Assembly (NCBI GenBank): GCA_023426375.1
Contig: JAFAAV010000020.1
Location: 1-7,652, forward strand
Reading direction: 5' to 3'
Source: Actinomycetes bacterium
GTDB lineage: Bacteria; Actinomycetota; Actinomycetes; Actinomycetales; Micrococcaceae
Length of the DNA: 7,652 nt
The notes under the pieces are model-generated. The model did no database searches. It was not told where the DNA came from and saw only the letters and a program-made list of their open reading frames with translations. A program made the translations under genes and the position numbers. Positions within the stretch are counted from its first letter, which is position 1; each line of letters starts with the position of its first letter. Below are positions 1-5,448 of the stretch, piece after piece.

Positions 1-260
1 CCGAGATCCTTCTCGAGGTGCCGAAGCAGCGCCGCGCGTACAGTCTCGCGGTACATCACGCGCCCGGAGACGAACGTGCGCACCATGTGGCCTTCCGAGG
101 TCCCCTGCAGCAGCAGACCGATCTCGGAAATGCAGCCGAGGGGGTCCAAGCGCACGGGGATGGCCTGGACGTAGACGATGGGCAGCAGCGAGCGCGCATG
201 ATTGAGGTCGTCCTCGCTGAGCCAGCCTGGATTGGGGTCCGGAGTACGTACAGAGCTCAT
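1..260 (-). CDS. DUF4916 Nudix-like protein, 5' part (runs off left edge)
   Basis: The minus-strand frame opens at an ATG on 260 and stays open to the window edge, giving 86 complete codons and no stop. The product begins MSSVRTPDPNPGWLSEDDL and continues with LLPIVYVQAIPVRLD, IGLLLQG, FVSGRVMYRETVRAALLRHL and EKDL. This pattern (PNPGWL near the start, IVYV.A.PVR, GR.(L/M)Y.E..R.ALL.HLEKDLG) is one I recognise from the actinobacterial DUF4916 family, proteins of roughly 170 residues distantly related to Nudix hydrolases. About half the protein is therefore visible, and the part carrying any Nudix box would lie outside the window. No substrate is known for the family. No strong Shine-Dalgarno precedes the ATG; only a weak GGTAGAA lies about ten bases upstream. 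It sits 80 bp downstream of the GH76 gene in the same direction and could be the last visible gene of the idi transcript. Confidence 0.75.
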   Translation of the reverse strand, partial: MSSVRTPDPNPGWLSEDDLNHARSLLPIVYVQAIPVRLDPLGCISEIGLLLQGTSEGHMVRTFVSGRVMYRETVRAALLRHLEKDL

Positions 261-340
261 ACAGTGTTTCTACCGCAGTGCACCCGTTTGAGCTATGCCG
301 CGAGCCGGATTCCCGGGGTGGTTCAGCGCACAGCCGAACC
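261..340 (-). other. Intergenic gap with a short stem-loop after the GH76 stop
   Basis: On the minus strand, directly after the GH76 stop codon, GGTTC and GAACC (plus-strand 336-340 and 320-324) form a perfect 5-bp stem with an 11-nt loop. No U-run follows, so it is not a convincing intrinsic terminator. It could be a processing or attenuation structure, or chance. No convincing promoter for the DUF4916 gene is visible here. Confidence 0.25.
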
Positions 341-1513
341 TCACGCGAGGCGCGCGGCGGCCTCCAGAATGGTCCACGCCTGCACCTGCGTGCCGAGTTC
401 CACGGGGGCTCCCACGCGTTGGGCCTCGTTCGCGTGCCGGGCGGGTTCGGGGGAGAAGACGGCCACGGTCTCGCCTTCTTCCTGCTGGGCACCGGGCTTG
501 GAGAAATCCTCGGCCGGGTCGAATTCGCGTCGCCCGTCCCACAGTGCCCGGGCGGTCTCTTCGACCAGTTCGCGGGCCACGGCTCGGGCATCCGGATCCA
601 GCACTTCCGACGACGCCGCCTGGCCCAGATAGCGGGCCAGGATCCCGGTGAACAGCCCGCCGTCCCCGCCGCCGTGGGTGCGCAGGACCGGGTTTCCGTG
701 AGGGCCGTCCACGGTGAACTGCTTGGCTGCTCCGTGGACGATGGCCGCGGCGCGATCCAGCCACAGTTGACGTTCGTCAGGGTCCTGGGTGAGTTCGGCC
801 AGTTCCAGCACCGCGCCGAGCACCGGGCCGGAGTTGTAGCTGTACAGTGCGCGATCCACCGAGGTGGTTTCCGTGCCGGAACCGGCGGCGACCAAGCGGA
901 TGCCATCCAGGAAGGCCCCACGCTCGTCATCCCACAGGGTGTCGAACAACCAGTTCAACTGATCGCGGGCCTGGGCCACTCGGTGGGTGCGCAGCAGCGC
1001 GAGTGCGGTGGGAGCCGTCGCGGCCGTGTTCTTGTAGTCGCGGGTGGTGTTCCACCACGTTCCGCCGCCCAGGTTGGAGTCGCAACCGGATTCGAGCCGG
1101 TTCATGAGCGAGCTGCCCGCACTGAGTACGTTCTTGCCGCACGTGCCGGTGGCCTCGAGGCCCTCCGCGCGCAGGCGCCCCAAGGCCAGGGCGAGCCAGG
1201 CCATGTCGTCGAAGAACAGGTTGTTGGTGACCCGACCACCGCTGCGGATGGCCATGCCGCGCAGCAGGCGGTGGGCGCGGGAGCGGAGGCGGGCGGCGGC
1301 GTCGTCATGACCGGCTCGGCGCTCGCGGGCGGCGGCGTCGACCAGGGCGTCCAGAAGGTGGGCCTGCCACCAGTAGTGCCACGGGCCCACGCGCGGGTGC
1401 GGGAAGGCCACGGCGCCCAAGTAGGTGCCCGGCATGCGCAGTGCGCGGGAGCCGAACAGGTGATCCACGGAGTGCGCGGCTTTGGCGGCGCGGTACGCCG
1501 GGGATTCGGACAT
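341..1513 (-). CDS. Glycoside hydrolase family 76 (alpha-1,6-mannanase-like), cytoplasmic
   Basis: The 390-residue product has the hallmarks of the (alpha/alpha)6-barrel family GH76: the catalytic Asp-Asp-x-x-W signature (FFDDMAW, D102-D103), a GGGTWWN segment followed by KNTAATAPTALALL (about 149-174), YSYNSGPVLGAVLEL (225-239) and GGLFTGILARYL (285-296). Characterised GH76 enzymes are endo-alpha-1,6-mannanases that use adjacent aspartates in a retaining reaction. The substrate here is inferred only. The start MSESPAYRAAKAAH is chosen because AGGAG lies seven bases upstream (plus-strand 1521-1525). The frame stays open further, to 1756, but that part overlaps idi and lacks a ribosome site. 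There is no signal peptide or TM segment, so the enzyme appears cytoplasmic, unlike secreted fungal or Bacteroides mannanases. It lies 46 bp downstream of idi and is probably co-transcribed with it. The gene is very GC-rich. Confidence 0.85.
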   Translation of the reverse strand: MSESPAYRAAKAAHSVDHLFGSRALRMPGTYLGAVAFPHPRVGPWHYWWQAHLLDALVDAAARERRAGHDDAAARLRSRAHRLLRGMAIRSGGRVTNNLFFDDMAWLALALGRLRAEGLEATGTCGKNVLSAGSSLMNRLESGCDSNLGGGTWWNTTRDYKNTAATAPTALALLRTHRVAQARDQLNWLFDTLWDDERGAFLDGIRLVAAGSGTETTSVDRALYSYNSGPVLGAVLELAELTQDPDERQLWLDRAAAIVHGAAKQFTVDGPHGNPVLRTHGGGDGGLFTGILARYLGQAASSEVLDPDARAVARELVEETARALWDGRREFDPAEDFSKPGAQQEEGETVAVFSPEPARHANEAQRVGAPVELGTQVQAWTILEAAARLA

Positions 1514-1520
1514 GGCATTG

Positions 1521-1525
1521 CTCCT
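1521..1525 (-). promoter_or_regulatory. Ribosome binding site that fixes the GH76 start
   Basis: AGGAG on the minus strand ends seven bases before the ATG at 1513. It selects this ATG over the longer open frame reaching back into idi, and it marks the end of the 46-bp idi-GH76 gap. Confidence 0.75.
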
Positions 1526-1559
1526 GGGCCGGAAAACGGGACGGTCCGAGCCTATCGGC

Positions 1560-2102
1560 CTAGCCGAGCTGCGCTTGCAACTCCGGCTCGGCGATCTGCG
1601 AGACGAGCCACGGGCTGAACGCGAATGGCGCGCGCTGCACGGCGCCGGCCAGGTCTTGGGGCATGGCCCAGGCGTATTCGGCGACCTCGGACTCCACGGG
1701 CTCGGGTTCGAAATCGGTGATGGCCACGAACACGGGGCAGAACTCGTTCTCCACAATCCCGGACGCGTCTGTGGCGCGGTAGCTGAACTCTGGGATCACG
1801 GGGGCGATGTTGCGGATCTCCAAGCCGAGTTCCTGCTGAGCCCGCCGGGCGATGGCCTCCTCGAAAGGCTCGTCCGGGCCCGGGTGACCGCAGAAACTAT
1901 TGGTCCACACGCCCGGCCAGGTCTTCTTGCTCAGCGCACGGCGGGTCACCAGGACCTCGCCCTTGGTATTGAGCACGTGGCACGAGAACGCGAGGTGCAG
2001 TGGAGTGTCCTCCGTGTGGACCTCCGACTTGAGCGCGGTGCCGGTGGGCTGATGCTGGTCATCCAGGAGCACCACGTGCTCCGCGGTGGTCTGCTGGGTC
2101 AC
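1560..2102 (-). CDS. idi: Isopentenyl-diphosphate delta-isomerase, type 1 (Nudix)
   Basis: This enzyme interconverts IPP and DMAPP in the cytosol, feeding isoprenoid synthesis (menaquinone, polyprenyl carriers, carotenoids). From the GTG start it has 180 residues, close to the E. coli enzyme. The catalytic cysteine lies in TNSFCGHP (C71) and the catalytic glutamate in ENEFCPV (E118/E120). The metal-binding histidines are in EVHTEDTPLHLAFS (H29, H36) and CGHP (H73). Each sits four positions after its E. coli counterpart (C67, E114, E116, H25, H32, H69). The Nudix helix region ends RRAQQELGL. I prefer the GTG at 2102 (VTQQTTAEHVVLLDD) because GAGG lies nine bases upstream and the length then fits the family. 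An in-frame ATG at 2162 would add 20 atypical residues, has no ribosome site and lies almost against the divergent start at 2168. It is the first gene of an apparent leftward idi-GH76-DUF4916 unit. Confidence 0.93.
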   Translation of the reverse strand: MTQQTTAEHVVLLDDQHQPTGTALKSEVHTEDTPLHLAFSCHVLNTKGEVLVTRRALSKKTWPGVWTNSFCGHPGPDEPFEEAIARRAQQELGLEIRNIAPVIPEFSYRATDASGIVENEFCPVFVAITDFEPEPVESEVAEYAWAMPQDLAGAVQRAPFAFSPWLVSQIAEPELQAQLG

Positions 2103-2167
2103 GATGGGCCGCCTCAAAAGTGGTGTGTTAGGTTCCAGGCCATGGTAGCTGGCAGGTCTCACACGAT
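2103..2167. promoter_or_regulatory. Divergent intergenic region between idi and the pseudouridine synthase gene
   Basis: This 65-bp gap must hold the starts of both divergent transcripts if neither promoter lies inside a neighbouring gene. The idi ribosome site is at 2112-2115 (plus-strand CCTC). A weak -10-like TACCAT reads on the minus strand (plus-strand 2142-2147) without a recognisable -35. I see no convincing plus-strand promoter and no clear Shine-Dalgarno before the ATG at 2168, so that transcript may be leaderless or nearly so. Confidence 0.35.
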
Positions 2168-3142
2168 ATGAGGAAACGTCTCACGGCACCGCCCCTGCCC
2201 ATGGACCGCGGGGTGGGGCCAACGCGGGTTCGTATGCCGGGTCCTGGTGCGCCGGATCCGGTGCTTTCGTCTCTCGACGGGTTGCCGGCAACCGCCGTTT
2301 CGTACGTGATGCAGCGTTTCCCGGACAGCGCCGCGTGGTTCGCGGACGAGGTCGCTGTCGGCCGCGTTCGGTCCGACGACGGCGCGGTGGTCACCACATC
2401 ATCGCCCTACGTTCCGGGCGCTTCGGTGTGGTTCCATCGCCCCATTCCCGACGACGACGCCGCTCCCGTCACCTTGGACGTGCTCTACGAGGACGAGTGG
2501 GTCATCGCCGTGGATAAGCCCCATGGGCTGTGCAGTACGCCCAAGGGAGAGAACGTACGCCGCAGCGCGGTGGTGGCCGGGCGTGTGCAGTTCGCCAACG
2601 ATGAGATTTCCGCACTGCACAGGTTGGACCGCTCCACGGGAGGGGTCCTGTTGCTGTGCAAGCGGCGCGAGGATCGTGGGGCGTTCCACAAGATGTTCGA
2701 GCAGCGCTCGGTGTCCAAGACGTATTGGGCCGTTGCTTCGCTCAACGAGCGCGTGGGCTCCGAGCCGGTGCGCGTGGAATCCCGAATCAACAAGACACAG
2801 GGCGAGTTACAGGCCCGCGAGGATCCGGGGGAGATCAACGCGATCACAGATGTTCGGTTATTGGCTTCCTTCACGGATGCGGCCGGTGAATGGGGACTCT
2901 ACGAAGTAAAGCCGCTGACCGGGCGCACCCATCAGATCCGCGTTCATATGACGTCTTTGGGGCTGCCGTTGCGGGGCGACAAGCTGTACCCGGTGCCGCT
3001 GAAGGACTTCGACGTGGAAGACCCGGACAACCCCATGCAGTTGATTGCGCGGTCCATTACGTTCGTGCACCCGATGACGGGGGAATCGGTGACGATCAAT
3101 TCCCGTTTGACGCCGAGCAGCCATTCGGCGGTGATTGGGTAG
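2168..3142 (+). CDS. RluA-family RNA pseudouridine synthase
   Basis: The 324-residue product carries the RluA signature HRLDRSTGGVLLL, with catalytic Asp at residue 154, and the C-terminal family motif KPLTGRTHQIRVHM (248-261). A YEDEWVIAVDKPHGL segment (107-121) marks the start of the catalytic domain. The preceding 50-90 region (DEVAVGRVRSDDG...YVPGASVWFHRP) resembles a degenerate S4-like RNA-binding module. Family members isomerise uridine to pseudouridine in rRNA or tRNA in the cytoplasm; the target site (RluA, RluC, RluD or other) cannot be told from sequence alone. The start MRKRLTAPPLPMDRG was taken because actinobacterial members have a short basic, proline-rich N-terminus, although the ribosome site is weak; the internal ATG at 2201 has none either. 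The gene is divergent from idi and is followed after 57 bp by a co-directional permease gene. Confidence 0.9.
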   Translation: MRKRLTAPPLPMDRGVGPTRVRMPGPGAPDPVLSSLDGLPATAVSYVMQRFPDSAAWFADEVAVGRVRSDDGAVVTTSSPYVPGASVWFHRPIPDDDAAPVTLDVLYEDEWVIAVDKPHGLCSTPKGENVRRSAVVAGRVQFANDEISALHRLDRSTGGVLLLCKRREDRGAFHKMFEQRSVSKTYWAVASLNERVGSEPVRVESRINKTQGELQAREDPGEINAITDVRLLASFTDAAGEWGLYEVKPLTGRTHQIRVHMTSLGLPLRGDKLYPVPLKDFDVEDPDNPMQLIARSITFVHPMTGESVTINSRLTPSSHSAVIG

Positions 3143-3198
3143 TTAATCTCGCGGCTGCATCGCATCGTCGGTAGAAAGTAGAAGGGGGTTCTTCGCGG

Positions 3199-4047
3199 AT
3201 GTTATCGATTCTGCTGGCTCTTACTTCTGCGGTTGCCTATGGCGCCAGTGATTTCGTCGGAGGGCTTGCCTCCCGATACTCGCGGGCCATGTCCGTGGTG
3301 CTTATTGCGTACCCGGTCTCGTTCATCATTTTCGCCGTGGCGGCACCGTTTGTTGGTCAATCAATTGAGTTGACGTCTCTCCTGTGGGGTGCGGCGTCCG
3401 GGGTCGTGATGGCCCTCGCGACCGTGTGGTTCTACTCGGCCATGGCACAGGGGCCGATGAACGTGATTTCGCCCCTGACGGCCGTCATCGTGACGGTGTT
3501 GCCCGTGGTGGTGGGACTTTTCCTGGGCGAGCAGTTGGGCACGGGGGCCTTGATAGGCGTGGGGCTGGCGGTCGTTGCCGTCCTGCTGGTGAGTCGTGAG
3601 CCGCAGCTGCCCTACCCCGCCACACGGCCATTCACGGCGCGAATCGCGTGGCTCACGATTGGAACTGGCGTCGGCATGGCTTTGAGTTTCATCTTCACCA
3701 ACCAGATCCCCGAAGGAACGGGACTGTGGCCACTCGTCGCGGCCAGGGGAGCTGCCTCGATGGCGATTATCTTGGCAGCCGTGGGATCTAAGCAGTTGGC
3801 CCTTCCTCATCGAAAAGCTCTCCTGCTCGCGCTCATGGTCGGTGGGTTTGATGTCATCGCCAACGGGGCAATGCTTTTCGCTTTCCAGGCTGGGTTACTT
3901 TCTATCGGCAGTGCACTGATCTCCCTCTATCCGGCGATCACGATCGCCATGGCGATGATCGTTTTGCGTGAAAAAACAAGTTTTCCGCAGGTTGTCGGAT
4001 TGGTCTTGTCGGCCAGTGCGATTCTGACGATTTCGTTGACGCAATAG
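3199..4047 (+). CDS. EamA/DMT-superfamily transporter
   Basis: The 282-residue product is almost entirely hydrophobic, with about ten predicted TM helices (roughly 2-20, 33-52, 60-80, 90-110, 114-132, 148-168, 176-196, 208-228, 234-256, 264-281). That is the normal size and topology for drug/metabolite transporters with two five-helix EamA repeats. Each half carries the typical signature: GPMNVISPLTAVIVTVLPV then FLGEQL (85-113), and GLLSIGSALISLYPAITIA then VLREK (232-259). The substrate is unknown; relatives export amino acids, nucleosides or other small metabolites from the cytoplasm. The ATG is preceded by AAGGGGG at 3182-3188, ten bases away. The gene follows the pseudouridine synthase by 57 bp, so co-transcription is possible without implying shared function. 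A likely alternative annotation is simply EamA family permease. Confidence 0.85.
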   Translation: MLSILLALTSAVAYGASDFVGGLASRYSRAMSVVLIAYPVSFIIFAVAAPFVGQSIELTSLLWGAASGVVMALATVWFYSAMAQGPMNVISPLTAVIVTVLPVVVGLFLGEQLGTGALIGVGLAVVAVLLVSREPQLPYPATRPFTARIAWLTIGTGVGMALSFIFTNQIPEGTGLWPLVAARGAASMAIILAAVGSKQLALPHRKALLLALMVGGFDVIANGAMLFAFQAGLLSIGSALISLYPAITIAMAMIVLREKTSFPQVVGLVLSASAILTISLTQ

Positions 4048-4125
4048 TTCGGCCACCCTGCTCCTGGTCAGTTCGGTTTACCGTTGGACGGCACCCCCAC
4101 GATGGGGACAATCCGATAAAAAAGC
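4048..4125 (+). other. Post-permease spacer without a clear terminator
   Basis: The stretch holds a small stem CGGT/ACCG near 4074-4083 and a CCCC/GGGG stem (4095-4098 with 4104-4107). Neither is followed by a U-run on the plus strand. The A6 tract at 4118-4123 lies downstream of the second stem and would be a U-run only for minus-strand transcription, where it would precede the stem. I see no supported terminator for the permease gene. Confidence 0.3.
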
Positions 4126-4166
4126 ATTGATAACGACAAGATAACGTCAATGTGTGTAGTATCAAT
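4126..4166 (+). promoter_or_regulatory. Candidate promoter with operator-like repeats, upstream of CAP-LGFP gene
   Basis: A sigma70-type promoter can be drawn with -35 ACGACA (4133-4138), an 18-bp spacer and -10 TAGTAT (4157-4162), each matching consensus at four of six positions. The -35 lies inside the tandem 11-bp repeat at 4129-4150, and a perfect 7-bp inverted repeat, ATTGATA (4126-4132) and TATCAAT (4160-4166), brackets the whole segment. Transcription from here would leave a leader of about 150 nt before the ATG at 4318. The AT-rich composition contrasts with the flanking genes. The promoter is inferred; the repeats are seen directly. Confidence 0.4.
4129..4150 (+). repeat. Tandem 11-bp direct repeat (operator candidate)
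   Basis: GATAACGACAA (4129-4139) is followed immediately by GATAACGTCAA (4140-4150), a ten-of-eleven match with a period of one helical turn. The core ATAAC-N6-ATAAC spacing is the arrangement bound head-to-tail by OmpR-family response regulators such as actinobacterial MtrA and GlnR. The repeat is certain; the regulator assignment is an inference. Confidence 0.6.
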
Positions 4167-4317
4167 CGTGGCTCTTCCCCCCCAGCCACCTCCCGGTGGA
4201 CGGTGCTCTTCTTTTTGAACCGCTTCTTTGACGCAGGGTTTCCGCGCGCAATTTCGTCTGGTCCTTAGATGACCCTGCGCGCTTCCCTGCGCCCGACGAC
4301 GAAATGGCCCGATACTG
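4167..4317 (+). other. Long 5' leader with alternative RNA pairings before the CAP-LGFP gene
   Basis: Several perfect complementarities are visible: CCACC/GGTGG (4186-4190 with 4195-4199); ATTTCGTC/GACGAAAT (4251-4258 with 4298-4305, 8 bp); GGTC/GACC (4260-4263 with 4271-4274); and CGCAGGG (4232-4238), which can pair with either of two CCCTGCG copies (4273-4279 or 4285-4291). Some are mutually exclusive, or form a pseudoknot if made together. The 3' strand of the 8-bp helix ends 12 bases before the ATG, where a ribosome site would be expected, and no Shine-Dalgarno is recognisable. A regulatory leader is plausible but not shown. It does not match any riboswitch consensus I know. Confidence 0.35.
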
Positions 4318-5349
4318 ATGTTCAAGTACCGCACCCCCAAACACGCCGCCCTCAAACAAAAATCGAGCAACCGACTGCTCGCATCGGCGACTGCCGCATG
4401 CATCATGATCGGTGGTTTAGCAGCCACAACTCCCGCGAATGCTGCCCCCAATGACATTGTGTCCGTGTCGCAGTCAACCCGCGCAGCTGATGCGCAGAAC
4501 ATGCTCAATCAAATCAATGCTCACCGTGCTTCTAAGGGCTTGGCCCCGGTGAAATACTCTGCGAGCCTGTCCGGCATTGCGCAGGGGCAGTCTGACCGGC
4601 TTGTCCAGCAGGAAGTCATCAATCACAGCAATACCTTCATGACCGATCCGCGTGCGGCTGGCTATAACGCGGTGGGAGAAATTCATGCTCTTTCCTACCG
4701 GAACTCGGTCACGGACCTCGTGCAGTGGTGGAAAGGTTCCCACGGCCACAACAAGGTTCTGACCGACCCGAAAATGAAGGTCATTGGTATCGGGCTAACT
4801 CACGTGGACGGTTCTTTGTCTCGTACCGGCTCCGGATGGCGACTGGTCGGCACCGTGGTTTCCTATGGATTCCCGCAGGGAAAGGGGCCTAAGGATGTCT
4901 CGAGCACCGTGTCCGGAAGTCTTCTCGGAGGTGTGGCTACACAGTCGACTAAGTCGGGCCCCACGTACTCAACAGGCCCGCAGATCATTGGTGGTTACAC
5001 CGTCAAAGGTGCCATCAAGGCTCGCCATAGTGCCCTGGGCGGCGTTGGCGCGATCGGAACCCCCACGATGAATGAACGCGGCGGGCTGATCAATGGCGGT
5101 GCCTACCAGACCTTCCGTAATTCACGAGGCGCGGTTCACAAGATCCTTTGGTCACCTGCCACCGGTGCACGGGCAGTCCTCGAGACCGGTGCCATCGGCA
5201 ATGCCTGGAAGAAGGCGGGATACGAGCGCGGCTGGGGCTACCCCATCACGGACGAATACCGAGTCGGTAACGAGGTGCAGCAGCGATTCTCCAATGGCTA
5301 CGTTGCCCACTGGTCCTCTGTGACCGGTCGGACGTGGGTTACTCGCTGA
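4318..5349 (+). CDS. Secreted CAP-domain protein with C-terminal LGFP repeats
   Basis: The 343-residue product has a long basic N-terminus, a hydrophobic core (about 20-36) and an Ala-x-Ala site (TPANA|AP, cleavage near residue 42), so it is probably exported by Sec. Residues about 58-185 form a CAP/SCP domain: MLNQINAHRASKGL, INHSNTF (H103), VGEIHA (E121), WWKGSHGHNKVL (H142/H144) and VGTVVSYG. Residues about 229-341 hold two LGFP repeats (ALGGVGAIGTPT..E and ERGWGYPITDE..., each ending in an aromatic YQTF or QRF...HWSS..TG stretch). LGFP repeats are thought to bind the cell envelope; bacterial CAP proteins have no agreed activity. The ATG is the only usable start: an in-frame stop lies at 4270 and no ATG, GTG or TTG occurs between. 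The gene is clearly less GC-rich than the flanking minus-strand genes and ends in a strong terminator, so it is probably monocistronic. Confidence 0.88.
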   Translation: MFKYRTPKHAALKQKSSNRLLASATAACIMIGGLAATTPANAAPNDIVSVSQSTRAADAQNMLNQINAHRASKGLAPVKYSASLSGIAQGQSDRLVQQEVINHSNTFMTDPRAAGYNAVGEIHALSYRNSVTDLVQWWKGSHGHNKVLTDPKMKVIGIGLTHVDGSLSRTGSGWRLVGTVVSYGFPQGKGPKDVSSTVSGSLLGGVATQSTKSGPTYSTGPQIIGGYTVKGAIKARHSALGGVGAIGTPTMNERGGLINGGAYQTFRNSRGAVHKILWSPATGARAVLETGAIGNAWKKAGYERGWGYPITDEYRVGNEVQQRFSNGYVAHWSSVTGRTWVTR

Positions 5350-5372
5350 CCAGCGGACTCACCATTCGAAGG

Positions 5373-5408
5373 GAACGGGCCTCAGCTACGCTGTAGGTCC
5401 GTTCTTTT
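5373..5408 (+). terminator. Intrinsic terminator after the CAP-LGFP gene
   Basis: GAACGGGCCT (5373-5382) pairs with AGGTCCGTTC (5395-5404) in a 10-bp stem with one G-U pair. The loop itself contains a 4-bp CAGC/GCTG helix, and TTTT (5405-5408) follows directly. It begins 24 bases after the stop codon and separates this gene from the next plus-strand gene. Confidence 0.85.
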
Positions 5409-5437
5409 GTCCGGTTCGCTAGCCCGCGATGTCCCAT

Positions 5438-5443
5438 GAGGAG
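5438..5443 (+). promoter_or_regulatory. Ribosome binding site fixing a GTG start
   Basis: GAGGAG ends five bases before the GTG at 5449, a strong site that supports this start for the small membrane protein. Confidence 0.75.
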
Positions 5444-5448
5444 CCGCA

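Noticed and set aside
18..632. Plus-strand frame covering the left edge
   Set aside because: It overlaps the DUF4916 and GH76 genes on the other strand, with no recognisable motif and no ribosome site.
278..1618. Long plus-strand open frame (446 codons) opposite the GH76 gene
   Set aside because: It is the antisense of a clearly conserved GH76 protein; its translation is Gly/Val/Ala/Arg-rich without domains. Long antisense frames are normal in DNA with this GC content.
1514..1756. Upstream extension of the GH76 frame into idi
   Set aside because: It overlaps the end of idi, lacks a ribosome site and reads as Pro/Ser/Arg-rich noise; the ATG at 1513 has AGGAG.
4091..4123. CCCC/GGGG hairpin and A-tract as a terminator of the permease gene
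   Set aside because: The stem is only 4 bp, and the A-tract gives no U-run for plus-strand transcription.
4167..4317. ydaO-type c-di-AMP riboswitch, expected before some actinobacterial cell-wall genes
   Set aside because: The conserved sequence blocks I know for that class are not present; the visible helices form a different arrangement.
4269..4454. Possible upstream open frame starting at ATG 4269 and overlapping the CAP gene start
   Set aside because: No Shine-Dalgarno, product without motifs, and it ends deep inside the CAP gene in another frame.
4068..4508. Minus-strand open frames under the leader and signal-peptide region
   Set aside because: No domain, no ribosome site, and they overlap the regulatory region and the CAP gene; regarded as chance frames.
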